Of a stretch of DNA of 64,000 nucleotides, positions 24,131 through 33,297 are shown piece by piece. The position numbers and the translations under genes are program-made. The DNA lies in assembly GCF_900188405.1 (NCBI RefSeq), contig NZ_FZOF01000021.1, forward strand, positions 17,924 to 81,923, written 5' to 3'. The DNA is from Actinacidiphila glaucinigra. Its GTDB lineage: Bacteria > Actinomycetota > Actinomycetes > Streptomycetales > Streptomycetaceae. The notes beneath the pieces were generated by a model. It saw only the letters and a program-made list of their open reading frames with translations, had not been told where the DNA came from and made no database searches. Numbering within the stretch: the stretch's first letter is position 1; each line of letters starts with the position of its first letter.

Positions 24131-25507
24131 TCACACCTGTCCGGGAGGAAGCGCCAAGATGTCACGAAGCTCACGTACCGCGCGCCCGTCCCGTATGCCT
24201 GGAGGCAAGGCCTGGATCACCTCGTGAGCGCGCTGCTCCACGATAGGCGTGCGATGCGCAGGAGTGATTCGCAGGATCGCGGTTCCTGCGACCTGACAGG
24301 CCTCGGCTGCGCTGCGCTCTCGGGCCAGGCAGATGGCCGTTTCCAAGCTGAGGAGCGCTGGGTCGATGCCGGTTCTGGCTGGATAGAGGCGTAGTGCCGC
24401 GTCTTGAGTACGTCGGGCTCGGCTGGTGTGGCCCAGGGAGGTGAGTGTTCCGCTTTCGTAGAGAAGGAAGCGTCTCTCGGGGAAGCCGAAGGCGTCGTTG
24501 TCGGTCGGCCCGCCTGCTCCGCTTTGTTCGAATGCGGAAGCTGCGTGGCGTAGTGCTACGTCCGCGCCGAGAGCGTCGCCCATTTTCGCCAGGGCCCGGG
24601 CTTCGGCCGCGGCGGCGAACGCCGCGGTGGCGGAGGGTCTGCCCCGGCAGATGATCCGTGCTTCCCGTGCCAGGTTCACGGCGGCTTCGAGGGGGCCGTA
24701 GTAGAAGGGGAGCATTGCGGCCTGTGCCCTGACCCGTGCCCGCAGTTCTGCGTTGCCGCTGTCATCGGCGGCATTGCGGGCCGTCGCGTACCAGGACTGC
24801 GATCTGGAAAGCTGTCCGAGCTTCATAAGCGCATCGGCGACCAAGGTGGCAAGCATGGCCACCAACTCCGAGAGTCGGACTTGCACCGCTGCCGGCTGCC
24901 GGTGGGCGGAGAGCTCGTCGACCTCTGCCAGGTGCCGGAGCAAGGTTTCGATCATGGGTGCTGGCGGAGTGTAAACGTACTGCTCGCGGGCCCAGAGCAC
25001 CTGCTCGTCCAACAAGTCGAGCTGAGTCGCGCTGACGGTTCCGGCTGTAAGGGTACGGTCCACGGACCACCTGGCTGCGTCGACCTGCTGTGCAAGGGTG
25101 TCGGTGTCGGTGAAGCCTTTCTGGGGTGAGCGCGGAATCAGGGCCTGTATGGCGGGCACGTTGGTGGGCGACATGGCGCTGCGTGCGAACCCGATGTCCG
25201 CCACGGTGCAGTCGAAGAACTCGCAGAGCAGTTCGATGGTGTTGTTGCGCGGTCGGCGGCCTGACTCCCAGTGTCCCAGTTGATCGCCGTCGGTCCGCGG
25301 AGCGTCGGCGCGGCCTTCTGCGATGCGGTTGAGATCGTCGGCGGTCTGCTTCAAGGTGAGGCCACGTGCGAGGCGCTGTGCGCGAAGTTCGGACACCCCG
25401 CAGTGCACATGGATGATTCGAGCGATTTGCTGGTTCGAAGCTCCCCGCTGGCTGGCTGCCTGCCGGAGCTGCTTTGCGCAGGATGGTGGGTGCGCCGCCT
25501 GGGGCAT
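24131..25507 (-). CDS. XRE-family regulator with TPR-like C-terminus
   Basis: 458 residues. The N-terminal third contains a Cro/CI-type helix-turn-helix (about 35-95: LRAQRLARGLTLKQTADDLN, then QLGHWESGRRPRNNTIELL). The remaining 330 residues are helical repeats of the type found in actinobacterial pleiotropic regulators. It likely controls itself and the downstream phosphotransferase gene. A 10-bp direct repeat and a dyad lie upstream at 25605-25644, a plausible operator. Start ATG 25507; nothing else on that strand is close upstream. Confidence 0.8.
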   Translation of the reverse strand: MPQAAHPPSCAKQLRQAASQRGASNQQIARIIHVHCGVSELRAQRLARGLTLKQTADDLNRIAEGRADAPRTDGDQLGHWESGRRPRNNTIELLCEFFDCTVADIGFARSAMSPTNVPAIQALIPRSPQKGFTDTDTLAQQVDAARWSVDRTLTAGTVSATQLDLLDEQVLWAREQYVYTPPAPMIETLLRHLAEVDELSAHRQPAAVQVRLSELVAMLATLVADALMKLGQLSRSQSWYATARNAADDSGNAELRARVRAQAAMLPFYYGPLEAAVNLAREARIICRGRPSATAAFAAAAEARALAKMGDALGADVALRHAASAFEQSGAGGPTDNDAFGFPERRFLLYESGTLTSLGHTSRARRTQDAALRLYPARTGIDPALLSLETAICLARERSAAEACQVAGTAILRITPAHRTPIVEQRAHEVIQALPPGIRDGRAVRELRDILALPPGQV

Positions 25508-25604
25508 CAGCCCTCCTTCGCTCGGTGGTCGCGTTAGAAAGAGCGTAGTGACGGGCCGTCATAGGCGCTGCCAATCAGTCAGTCATTTCCCGCGCCGGAC
25601 GAGA

Positions 25605-25644
25605 ATCAGTGACTTCTTTCCTTCGCAGTAACTGATCAGTGACT
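25605..25644. promoter_or_regulatory. Operator-like repeats in the divergent promoter region
   Basis: ATCAGTGACT occurs at 25605-25614 and again at 25635-25644, 30 bp apart (about three helical turns). The second copy is part of a near-perfect dyad AGTAACTGATCAGTGACT (25627-25644). The site lies between the leftward regulator (start 25507) and the rightward HATPase gene (start 25806), so it could serve either. Confidence 0.5.
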
Positions 25645-25805
25645 GATGCGGCTTGCCTGCCTGGTCGCCTTGGGAGCACCTTTCTGGTCTCGCAACGCAG
25701 AGCTTCTCCTCGGACGACCCCGCCTCCAGTCAGCGGAGGCACCGTCCCTCGGCATAGGAACGCGGCTTGTCCCCAGGTCAGGCCATAACCCAGGAGGTGT
25801 ACAGC

Positions 25806-26312
25806 ATGACGGCGCCGACCAGCAGACAGTTCCTGACAGCGCTGGCGTCCGGGGAGGGAGTCGATCGCGTCTCGGTTCACCTGGAAAGCACGGCAAGTTC
25901 CGTCGGCAAGGCGCGCCGCTTCGTCGAAAGGCAGCTCGTCTCTTGGGGGTTTCCGCCAGACGAGGACGTAGTGCAGCGGGTCGTGCTCACGGTCAGCGAA
26001 CTGGCCACCAATGCCGTGCTCCACGGTAGGTCGCGACCGCCGGCCGAGGATGAACTGATCGAAGTAGCCCTCTCGCTCAAGCCGGACTTCGCGCTGGGAG
26101 TCGCGGTCACCGACGACTCCGATGCACTGCCCCTGACTCCGACAAGCACTTCAGCGACGGCAACGCGCGGGCGAGGGCTCGTTCTCGTCAGTGCCCTCGC
26201 GGACAGCTGGATGACCGCGCCCCGCCAGCGCCAGGAAGCCCATCAAGGCAAGGACGTATGGGCGTTCTTCCGTTGCCACGAAACCAGCGTCGCGCTTCCG
26301 CGGACAGCGTGA
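25806..26312 (+). CDS. HATPase-type (anti-sigma/RsbW-like) ATP-binding protein
   Basis: 168 residues from ATG 25806, preceded by CAGGAGGTGTACAGC, an excellent ribosome site; a longer in-frame start at 25767 is less likely. The fold is that of a GHKL ATPase: VVLTVSELATNAVLHG (N-box), VAVTDDSD (G1) and RGRGLVLVSALAD (G2). In Streptomyces such proteins act as anti-sigma or anti-anti-sigma partners or kinases in stress switches. No partner gene is adjacent; a conservon begins 1.3 kb downstream. Confidence 0.8.
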   Translation: MTAPTSRQFLTALASGEGVDRVSVHLESTASSVGKARRFVERQLVSWGFPPDEDVVQRVVLTVSELATNAVLHGRSRPPAEDELIEVALSLKPDFALGVAVTDDSDALPLTPTSTSATATRGRGLVLVSALADSWMTAPRQRQEAHQGKDVWAFFRCHETSVALPRTA

Positions 26313-26556
26313 CCACGGTAGCGACCTCCCCCTCTATGGACAGCCGATCGTTCTGGACCCCAGCGGTCGAAAGCGAGCCCATGATCACACCGCCTCGGAG
26401 TTCTCTTCTGTGGTTCCCGCCAATCCCCCCGCGGCGTGCGCACGAGGGTGCCGGACCGCGACACATGACGTTCCCGTCACTCGGCTCTGCGATGACTGGT
26501 GTCCGGCGTCATCGTCAGCCAACGGCCATGTCGTCCTATGGACCCGGAGCGGTGTC

Positions 26557-27363
26557 ATGAGGCCGACGACCTTCCTCAGCAATGGGCTGCGTGTCCCGTA
26601 TGTGGTTGCGTGGACAGCCGAGACACCGCAGGTGGCACCGGTGAGAATTCGTCCGGGACCCAACGGAGCGCGTCTTGGGTACGTGCACGAGGATCCCGTG
26701 GCCGACCTGTACGAGAACGTGCTGTGGGTCCGGCAGCCGATCGCACCAGGCCGCGGGCGGCCCCACTTCGCTGGCATCCACTCGCGGCGCCAGCGCCGAT
26801 GCCTGCAGTACATGCTGTGCCAGGTCTGTGATGTGACTACCTTCGCAAGGGCAGACGGCCGTCACCTGTTTCTGTTGCGGGCGAATGGCGAGCAGCCGAT
26901 CGCAGAGGGCGAGAGGACCACCGCAGGACCGGTGTGTGTGCCGTGCGCAGTGCAGTCCGTGGCCTTCTGCCCGCACCTGCGAGGCTCCTATACAGCAGCG
27001 CTCGTCAGCTACTGCCCGACGTGGGGAGTCGCAGGTGTGGTCTACGACCCCGACACCCTGCACCCGCTCTCCGCAGGGCCTGACAACCCTCTGGAACTCG
27101 TGGCTCATGACGACCCGCGGATCTCGTGGACGCTGGCCGCGCGATACGTCGTGAGCCTGCACGGCTGCGAACCAGTCAACGTTGCGGATCTCGAGAAGGC
27201 CGAAGCCGACACGCTTCACCCCCCGGCCAGCGGCTCGGCGCCAGGGGCGACGGTCATGAAGGGCATCCATCCGGTCCATCGTGACCAGCCTCCCGCTCTG
27301 CTGCCCGAGGGCCTGCCGAGACGCCTTCCCCCTAGACCGCTGCCCGCCCCACCGGGCAGCTAG
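26557..27363 (+). CDS. Hypothetical protein with two CxxC pairs
   Basis: 268 residues from ATG 26557 with CGGAGC upstream; the frame is open further up to 26410 but without ribosome site. Residues about 90-160 contain CQVCD, PVCVPCA and FCPHL, a possible zinc-binding set. The C-terminus is Pro-rich. The sequence looks like an unnamed Streptomyces family that turns up near HATPase/conservon genes. No enzymatic motif is evident. Spacing suggests its own promoter in 26313-26556, where I see no clear elements. Confidence 0.6.
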   Translation: MRPTTFLSNGLRVPYVVAWTAETPQVAPVRIRPGPNGARLGYVHEDPVADLYENVLWVRQPIAPGRGRPHFAGIHSRRQRRCLQYMLCQVCDVTTFARADGRHLFLLRANGEQPIAEGERTTAGPVCVPCAVQSVAFCPHLRGSYTAALVSYCPTWGVAGVVYDPDTLHPLSAGPDNPLELVAHDDPRISWTLAARYVVSLHGCEPVNVADLEKAEADTLHPPASGSAPGATVMKGIHPVHRDQPPALLPEGLPRRLPPRPLPAPPGS

Positions 27364-27502
27364 GACGCGTCGCCGACCGCGTCCGACTCGTCACGGCTCC
27401 GTTTCCCCCTGACGGATCCGGGACGTGGCAATACCCCGTGCCGACGTCGCGACCCCATCGTGCGCGTCGTCGGCACGGGGGCACCCCAGTCCCGCCTAGG
27501 AG

Positions 27503-27604
27503 ATGCCTGCCTTGAACGCGAAGCACCTGAGGATTCTTCGCATCGTGGTGTTCGCGCTCGCGATCGTGATGATCTTCCTGGCCACGTGGCTGCCGCACCA
27601 CTGA
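27503..27604 (+). CDS. Small single-helix membrane peptide
   Basis: 33 codons from ATG 27503, or 30 from an in-frame TTG at 27512, which has the better spacing (9 nt) to AGGAG at 27498-27502. The peptide is a basic N-terminus (NAKHLRILR) followed by one hydrophobic helix (VVFALAIVMIFLATW) and PHH. Very short membrane peptides of this kind are common in Streptomyces and usually unannotated. Function unknown. Confidence 0.5.
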   Translation: MPALNAKHLRILRIVVFALAIVMIFLATWLPHH

Positions 27605-27660
27605 GAGAACCCAATTTCTGCCCACCTTGGACGGCCGTGTTCGTCCCGACCGGAGTTTCG

Positions 27661-28122
27661 ATGCCATCCCCTTCCAGCACGATCCAGCCCTGGCAACTCG
27701 CGCTGTCCGAGTGGCCACGTCCGGCAGGGCTGCCCGCACAGCACGACATCGTGGCCACCGCGATGGGCGTCGGCCTGCCGGCCGTTGAGGCATTACGTCT
27801 CCAGCCGGCCACGGTGGGACCCATCCTGTGCTGCCCGCTGCACAGGTTCTTGCTGATCCCCGTGCCCGCGGGGACCGCGGAGGTGTGGCAGGCGCCGCAC
27901 TCGCGGTGCTTGCCGGGTGGGCGCTGGGACTGCGCCGAACTCCTGGGGTCCGGCCCGGCTCGCTGCGGCAGCCGCTTCTGGCTTTTCGACGGCGTCCAGG
28001 CCCCGGCTGCGGTCACCAACGCCCGCGACCTGTACGACAGCCTGAGTCGGACCCGTTCGCGCTTGCGGACGGGCGTCCACCGGTGCTCGGGTCACATGGT
28101 TCGCGAGGTGTCCGGTGTCTGA
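27661..28122 (+). CDS. Hypothetical protein preceding the conservon kinase
   Basis: 153 residues from ATG 27661 (CCGGAG upstream). Contains VGPILCCPLHRFLLIPVPAGTAEVW, a pattern seen in a Streptomyces family of small proteins that sit beside regulators and resemble part of primase-polymerase-like proteins; the link is weak. Five cysteines are scattered through the middle. Overlaps cvnA by 8 nt, so translation is coupled to the conservon. Confidence 0.55.
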   Translation: MPSPSSTIQPWQLALSEWPRPAGLPAQHDIVATAMGVGLPAVEALRLQPATVGPILCCPLHRFLLIPVPAGTAEVWQAPHSRCLPGGRWDCAELLGSGPARCGSRFWLFDGVQAPAAVTNARDLYDSLSRTRSRLRTGVHRCSGHMVREVSGV

Positions 28123-29680
28123 TCACGTCTCTCGCACGGGCGCAGCGTCTGGTCGGCGGCGCCGAGCACACAGCGCGGGGTCCCCGGGTGTCGCTGCCGC
28201 GCCAGGGGTGATGGTCGCTGCTTTGACGAGCGCCGCGGTTGGTGGCGGGTGGCTGGCGGACAGTCTCAGCATCGTCCCAGCGTCGGCAGCAGCGGCGGCT
28301 TCGGGTTCGCTGGTCCTGGCCGTGGGTGTCTGGGCGGGTGTGCGCCGCATCGATGCCCGGAGGCGGACTGCCGCCCAGATAGGCCAGCTCAGGCATGAGA
28401 GGGACCGGCTGCAGCAGGCCCTGCGCGACGTCTCTGACGCGGTCGCCGTGGGCAGGAAGCGGGTCGCCTGGGCTGTGGATCAGGCCTCCCAGGGACAGTT
28501 CGCCAGAGGCGAGTCGGCGATTGCGCCGGTGGAGTCTGGGGACCTGTGCACGGATGTCCTGGCGAGTCTGCAGTGTGCGCTGGCCGAGGGTTGGCAGGCG
28601 GTGTTGCGGGCTGCCGAACAGCAGCACGAGGCGTTGGCAGCCGAGGCGGAGCTGGCTGATCTTGCACGCTCCATCACCCCGCGCATGCAGAGCCTGGTCA
28701 ACCGCGGCATTGCTCTGATCGAACGGGTCGAGCGCAGTGTGGAGGACCCGGACCTTCTTCACGAACTGTTCCAGGTCGATCATCTGCTCACTCAGATGCG
28801 CCGGGCCGGGGAAAGCCTCGCGGTCCTGGGCGGCAGTACTCCCCCTGAGCATGCGCAGCCGCTCCTGGTCGCAACCGCGCTGCGGCGGGCGGTGGCCGAG
28901 ATCGAGCACTACCCCCGTGTCCGGATCGCGCAGCAGCTTCAGCCAAGCCGGCCGTTCGCCCTGCCGGGCTACGTGAGCCCAAGTGTGGTGCACCTGCTGG
29001 CCGAGATCATGGACAACGCCGCACGCTATTCCACCGACAAGGTGGAGGTGTACACCACCGAGGTACGCGGCGGGCTGCTCATTGAGGTCCTGGACCGCGG
29101 CGGCGGCATACCGGATGACAAGCGCGCCGTGCTCAATGACCTGCTGGCCAGACCGGAAGCAGTAGAGCGGCGCGCCAGGGTCAAGGATGGGCAGATCGGG
29201 CTGCTCGTGGCCGCTCTGCTGGCCCGGCGGTACCGCATCAATGTCCAACTGCGGCCCAGTCTTTGGGGTGGCGTCCAGGCGATCGTCGCCATCCCCGAAG
29301 CCCTGCTGCTGCAGCATGAGGCGGAGCCGGCAGAAGCCACCGCAGAGCTGCGCCTTCCGGCCTCGCCGGCTCCCCAGCCGTCCTTGCTCGAGGTCCCCTC
29401 TCCCCCTCCCGGGCAGGCTGCAGCAGGGCTTCCTCGCCGGCGTGGTACCTCGTCTTCGCATGCCGCCTCGCAGCCCCCTTCCGACCCTGTGACCCCAGAT
29501 GCGACGGGGCGCGAGGCGCACCGTCCACCGCTGGTCCGGCGAAGCTCCGTCCCGCGGGAACGGGTGCCCCAGCGTCCGGCACCTGCTCCTCGAGGGACCA
29601 CCGCTGGTTCTCCCGCACACGACTTCATGGCGCAGTTCACTGCGCGCGAGACCCCCAGCCCGACGCCGAGCGACCACTGA
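28115..29680 (+). CDS. cvnA: Conservon sensor kinase-like protein CvnA
   Basis: 521 residues. N-terminal membrane helices (about 28-75), a coiled-coil region (about 85-190) and a GHKL ATPase domain with VVHLLAEIMDNAARYS (N-box) and EVLDRGGGIPDDKR (G1). Then a Pro/Ser-rich C-terminal tail of about 130 residues. This is the CvnA plan; conservons are four-gene sets that act like a membrane G-protein coupled switch in Streptomyces. A 34-nt gap leads to cvnB. Start GTG 28115 lies inside the preceding gene. Confidence 0.9.
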   Translation: MSDHVSRTGAASGRRRRAHSAGSPGVAAAPGVMVAALTSAAVGGGWLADSLSIVPASAAAAASGSLVLAVGVWAGVRRIDARRRTAAQIGQLRHERDRLQQALRDVSDAVAVGRKRVAWAVDQASQGQFARGESAIAPVESGDLCTDVLASLQCALAEGWQAVLRAAEQQHEALAAEAELADLARSITPRMQSLVNRGIALIERVERSVEDPDLLHELFQVDHLLTQMRRAGESLAVLGGSTPPEHAQPLLVATALRRAVAEIEHYPRVRIAQQLQPSRPFALPGYVSPSVVHLLAEIMDNAARYSTDKVEVYTTEVRGGLLIEVLDRGGGIPDDKRAVLNDLLARPEAVERRARVKDGQIGLLVAALLARRYRINVQLRPSLWGGVQAIVAIPEALLLQHEAEPAEATAELRLPASPAPQPSLLEVPSPPPGQAAAGLPRRRGTSSSHAASQPPSDPVTPDATGREAHRPPLVRRSSVPRERVPQRPAPAPRGTTAGSPAHDFMAQFTARETPSPTPSDH

Positions 29681-29714
29681 CTCTCCATCCCCACGACCTG
29701 GCAGGAGACTTTCG

Positions 29715-30161
29715 ATGGACACCACCCCGAAGCGTTCGGCTCGCAATGAGGCGGGCGGGCTGCTGACGGACCTGATGCACCGGGTTCCGGGTACGCAGCG
29801 TGTGCTGCTGGCCACCGGTGACGGCCTCAAGATCGCGTGGACCGACCAGGACGCGGCGGAGGCGGACAAGCTGGCCGCGCTGATGACGGGTCTCCACTCG
29901 CTGGCGCGCGGCGCCTTCGTCACCGCTGCGGGAGGGGTGCGACAGGTCGCGGTGGAGCATGACGCCGGGGGCCTGTTCGTGATGAGCGCGGAAGGCGACG
30001 CCGCGAACCCCCGCCTGGTCGGGACACTGCTGGGCGTCGTCACCACCCGGGAGGCATCCCCGGGGCAGGTGGGTTTCGAGATGACCAGGGTGATCAAGGG
30101 CCTGGGGGCCCAGCTGGCGGTGCAGGCCCGAGACAGCCAGCCGGCCGGGCGGGGGCAGTGA
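29715..30161 (+). CDS. cvnB: Roadblock/LC7 protein CvnB
   Basis: 148 residues from ATG 29715 with GCAGGAGAC upstream. A single roadblock/LC7 domain: LLTDLMHRVPGTQRVLLATGDGLKIAW, then ADKLAALMTGLHSLARGA and LGTLLGVV. CvnB is thought to modulate the CvnD GTPase. Separated from cvnC by one base. Confidence 0.92.
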   Translation: MDTTPKRSARNEAGGLLTDLMHRVPGTQRVLLATGDGLKIAWTDQDAAEADKLAALMTGLHSLARGAFVTAAGGVRQVAVEHDAGGLFVMSAEGDAANPRLVGTLLGVVTTREASPGQVGFEMTRVIKGLGAQLAVQARDSQPAGRGQ

Positions 30162-30162
30162 C

Positions 30163-30537
30163 ATGCCTGCGGTGCCCAGCGACGCGTGGGCCGGCAGCCG
30201 CTTAGGCGACGTCCGCCCCTATGCCGTCACCGCCGGCCGCACCCAGTCGCGGTATGACCTCAGCCTGACCTCCTCGCTCTGCAGCAGGCCGGCCACTGTG
30301 GGCGCGGCGCTCACCCCGGAGTGTGAGGCCCTGCTGCTGCACTGCAGTGGCCACCCCCGCTCGATCGCCGAGCTTGCCGCTCGAACAGGCCACCCGGTGC
30401 AGGTAACCAAGATCCTCATCGGCGATCTCCTCGACGCCCGCGCTGTGACCCTCAACGCCCCCACGCCCCGCAACAACCCGGGCACCGACCCGCAGCTCCT
30501 GGAGGCCGTCCTTGCCGGACTCAAGTCCCTCGTCTGA
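30163..30537 (+). CDS. cvnC: DUF742 protein CvnC
   Basis: 124 residues. Typical DUF742 order: RLGDVRPYAVTAGRT at the N-terminus, then a winged-helix-like section (ECEALLLHCSGHPRSIAELA, VTKILIGDLLDARAVTL). Conservon member between cvnB and cvnD, overlapping cvnD by 26 nt, which couples their translation. Confidence 0.92.
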   Translation: MPAVPSDAWAGSRLGDVRPYAVTAGRTQSRYDLSLTSSLCSRPATVGAALTPECEALLLHCSGHPRSIAELAARTGHPVQVTKILIGDLLDARAVTLNAPTPRNNPGTDPQLLEAVLAGLKSLV

Positions 30538-31132
30538 CCGCCTGCCGACCGCGCCTGACGAGGTGAAGATCGTGATCGCCGGGGGTTTCGGCGTCGGCAA
30601 GACCACCTTCGTCGGCGCACTCAGCGAGATCCCCCCGCTCGTCACCGAAGAAGTCCTCACCGACGTCGGCCAGGGCACCGACAGCCTGGACGGCATCAGC
30701 GACAAGACGACCACCACGGTGGCCATGGACTTCGGGCGGATCACCTTCACCCACCCCCAGCCGATGATCTTGTTCCTGTTCGGGACCCCCGGCCAGCAGC
30801 GCTTCTGGTTCATGTGGGACGACCTATGCCACGGTGCCATCGGCGCCGTGGTCCTGGTCGACACCCGCCACGTGGAGAAATCCTTCGCCGCCATCAACTA
30901 CTTCGAGGAGCGCCACATCCCCTTCGTCGTCGCCGTCAACCAGTTCACCGACGGCGACCGGTACGGCGCCGACGAGGTCCGCGACGCACTGGAAATCGCC
31001 GCAACCGTGCCCGTCCTCATCTGCGACGCCCGCAACCGCCACTCGGTCCTCACCGTGGCCATCGCCCTGGTCACCCACGCCCTCACTGCCGCCACTCCCC
31101 GTCCCCTCACCCGCCACGGAGCACACGCATGA
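30512..31132 (+). CDS. cvnD: Conservon GTPase CvnD
   Basis: 206 residues from TTG 30512, chosen for GGAGG six bases upstream at 30501-30505. P-loop GGFGVGKTTF, the switch segment FGTPGQQRFW (the usual DxxG is GTPG in this family), and the guanine-specificity element NQFTDG. Ras-like GTPase paired with CvnB. The last bases overlap the start of the GAF gene by 4 nt, extending the operon. Confidence 0.92.
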   Translation: MPDSSPSSDRLPTAPDEVKIVIAGGFGVGKTTFVGALSEIPPLVTEEVLTDVGQGTDSLDGISDKTTTTVAMDFGRITFTHPQPMILFLFGTPGQQRFWFMWDDLCHGAIGAVVLVDTRHVEKSFAAINYFEERHIPFVVAVNQFTDGDRYGADEVRDALEIAATVPVLICDARNRHSVLTVAIALVTHALTAATPRPLTRHGAHA

Positions 31133-31665
31133 CCCACACCGAGCACCAGCACGCCAGCACAGAACAACGCCGCACCGAAGTACAGCGGGAACTCGGCCTC
31201 ACCGGAGACGCCGATCCCGAACTCGACGCATTCGCAGCCCGCCTGGCCCAAGAGGCGGGCGTGCCCTTCGCCATGGTCAACGTCTTCACCCCGGACCGGC
31301 AGCAGTTCGTCGGCCTACACGCCCCCGACGGCCCCGACGCCGCACCGGTGGGCCGCACCATGCCCCTCCACCACGGCTTCTGCCGTGCCGTGGTCGACCG
31401 GGCCCGGCCACTGGTTCTGCCGGACGTCTTCGCCGCCCCGCGCTTCGCCGGCGACCCCGTGATCGACCTGCTCGGAATCCGCACCTACGCCGGTGCACCC
31501 CTGATCCACGACGGCGTCGTGCTCGGCACCGTGTGCGCGGTCGGCCCCGACGAGAAGCCCCAGGAAACCGGCCAGGACTCACTGGCCCTGGTCAACCGGA
31601 TCCGCGACGAGGTCATGGCCCACCTCTACCGGCGGGCCGGACACCAGCAGCCGCACACCCCCTAG
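31129..31665 (+). CDS. GAF-domain protein
   Basis: 178 residues from ATG 31129 (ATGA overlap with cvnD). One GAF domain: VPFAMVNVFTPDRQQFVGLH, PLHHGFCRAVVDRARPLVLPD, IRTYAGAPLIHDGVVLGTVC. A conserved Cys in GFCRAV may be a ligand or redox residue. Probably a ligand-sensing accessory to the conservon. Nothing follows closely; the next gene starts 147 bp on. Confidence 0.88.
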   Translation: MTHTEHQHASTEQRRTEVQRELGLTGDADPELDAFAARLAQEAGVPFAMVNVFTPDRQQFVGLHAPDGPDAAPVGRTMPLHHGFCRAVVDRARPLVLPDVFAAPRFAGDPVIDLLGIRTYAGAPLIHDGVVLGTVCAVGPDEKPQETGQDSLALVNRIRDEVMAHLYRRAGHQQPHTP

Positions 31666-31811
31666 CCCTGCCTCCTGCGATCTCATCCGTCACCGCGCGC
31701 TGCTGTCGCCGAGACGCGGCGCCGGCGATGGCAGCGGCCTACCCATCCGGCGCCCACGTGCTGTCGAACGCCACGACCGATGCCCCCACAGCAGTGAAGG
31801 GAGCCCCCACG

Positions 31812-33083
31812 ATGTCCGACTGGTACCTGACACCGGAACACCAGCGGCTGCGCCACGAAGTCCGAGCCTTCGCCGAGACCGAGATCGCACCCCGTGTTGC
31901 CGCCATGGAACAGTCCGGGGCTGTCGAGCACGACCTCGCTCACGCCATCGCACGTCAGGGATGGATCGCTGCCACCATCGACACCCTCCACGGCGGCATG
32001 GGCGCCGGCCACCTCGCCAAAACGATCATCATCGAAGAGCTCTCCCGCACCAGTGCCGCCATGGGCGCCATGGTCCAGGCCTCCCAGCTCGGCGTCGCCA
32101 AAGTCGTTCACTTCGGCACCCAGCAGCAGAAACGGTTTTGGCTGCCCCGGTTCGCCGACGGCTCCTGCCTGCCCACCATCGCGGTCACCGAACCCGTCTC
32201 CGGCAGCCACGTCCTGGGCATGGAAACCACCGCAGTCCGCGACGGCGACGCTTACGTCCTCACCGGCCGCAAGACCTACGTCGGCAACTCCCACATCGCC
32301 CACGTGCACGGCGTCGTCGCCCGCACCGCACCCGGATCACGCGGACTGACCGCATTCCTCGTCGAAGCCAACCGGCCCGGCCTGACCCTGCTCCCCTACC
32401 GGCCCACGCTCGGGCTGCGCGGCTTCAGCTTCGGCGAACTCCTCTTCGAGCAGTGCCGCATCCCTGCGGGCAACCGTCTCGGAGACGAGGGCGACGGCCG
32501 GGACGTCGCCTACTCCTCCAGCGTCCTGTACGGCCGCCCGAACCTGACCGCCGTCTCCCTCGGCATCCACCAGGCCATCCTCGACGAGGTCGTCCGCTTC
32601 TCCTCCGACCGCCTTCGCTACGGCAAACCCCTCCACCACCTGACCAACATCAAACTGAAGATCGGTCAGATCACCTCGCGACTGATGACCGCACGTCTCG
32701 CCGCCTACCACGCAGCCCACCTCCTGGACACCGGCGTGGCCTGCGACAGCGACCTCATGAACGCCAAACTCATCAACGCCGAATCCGCCATGGACTCCGC
32801 ACGCGCAGCCATGGAAATCGAGGCAGCCGCCGGACTGACCACGGACCGGCCCCTGGAGCGCTACCTCCGCGACGCCCACCACATCTACGCCCCCGCCGGC
32901 ACCTCCGACATACAGCTCCTCAGACTCGCCGAATCGGCGCTCGGCCTGGACAAGGGCCAGTGGTCCAGGCGACTGGCCATGCCCAAGTCGGCAGATCAGT
33001 ACGCCGCCGCGTCCGGCTTAACCGAGCAGCAGTGCCCGCCGGGCACTGCCCGACGCGAAGTCCTCAACAGTTCTCAGCCGTGA
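31812..33083 (+). CDS. Acyl-CoA dehydrogenase-like flavoprotein
   Basis: 423 residues from ATG 31812 with GAAGGGAG upstream. The acyl-CoA dehydrogenase fold is clear: LTPEHQRLRHEVRAFAETEI, AVTEPVSGSHVLGMETTA (FAD/substrate motif AxTExxxGS), SSVLYGRPNLTAVSLGI, and a C-terminal helix bundle with AAAGLTTDRPLERYLRDAHH. The substrate is unknown. It is followed by a 215-bp gap and the lanthipeptide precursor on the same strand; whether it modifies that peptide or is an unrelated neighbour cannot be told. Confidence 0.85.
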   Translation: MSDWYLTPEHQRLRHEVRAFAETEIAPRVAAMEQSGAVEHDLAHAIARQGWIAATIDTLHGGMGAGHLAKTIIIEELSRTSAAMGAMVQASQLGVAKVVHFGTQQQKRFWLPRFADGSCLPTIAVTEPVSGSHVLGMETTAVRDGDAYVLTGRKTYVGNSHIAHVHGVVARTAPGSRGLTAFLVEANRPGLTLLPYRPTLGLRGFSFGELLFEQCRIPAGNRLGDEGDGRDVAYSSSVLYGRPNLTAVSLGIHQAILDEVVRFSSDRLRYGKPLHHLTNIKLKIGQITSRLMTARLAAYHAAHLLDTGVACDSDLMNAKLINAESAMDSARAAMEIEAAAGLTTDRPLERYLRDAHHIYAPAGTSDIQLLRLAESALGLDKGQWSRRLAMPKSADQYAAASGLTEQQCPPGTARREVLNSSQP

Positions 33084-33297
33084 AGCGGTCATGCGGTCCG
33101 TGCATCGATCCCGGGACGTGTTCGGCTCGTAGACGGCGTGATTCAACTGCCCGCAGAGACTTCCCGGTTCCTACGGCCTTCGTCGACGGGGACCGGGAGA
33201 CCGGGCCTGACCCAGCGCGGCAACCCGCTGTGCTGCCAAGGCCTGGCGAGATCGGTACGACCCATCCAGATCAACCCAACGATTCACAGGAGTTGCC

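Noticed and set aside
28013..30097. A 694-codon minus-strand frame opposite the conservon kinase
   Set aside because: It is antisense to cvnA-cvnB, has no recognisable domain and reflects high-GC codon bias.
30834..31811. Upstream extension of the acyl-CoA dehydrogenase frame
   Set aside because: Overlaps the GTPase and GAF genes in another frame and is Arg/Pro/Ser nonsense; the ATG at 31812 has a ribosome site.
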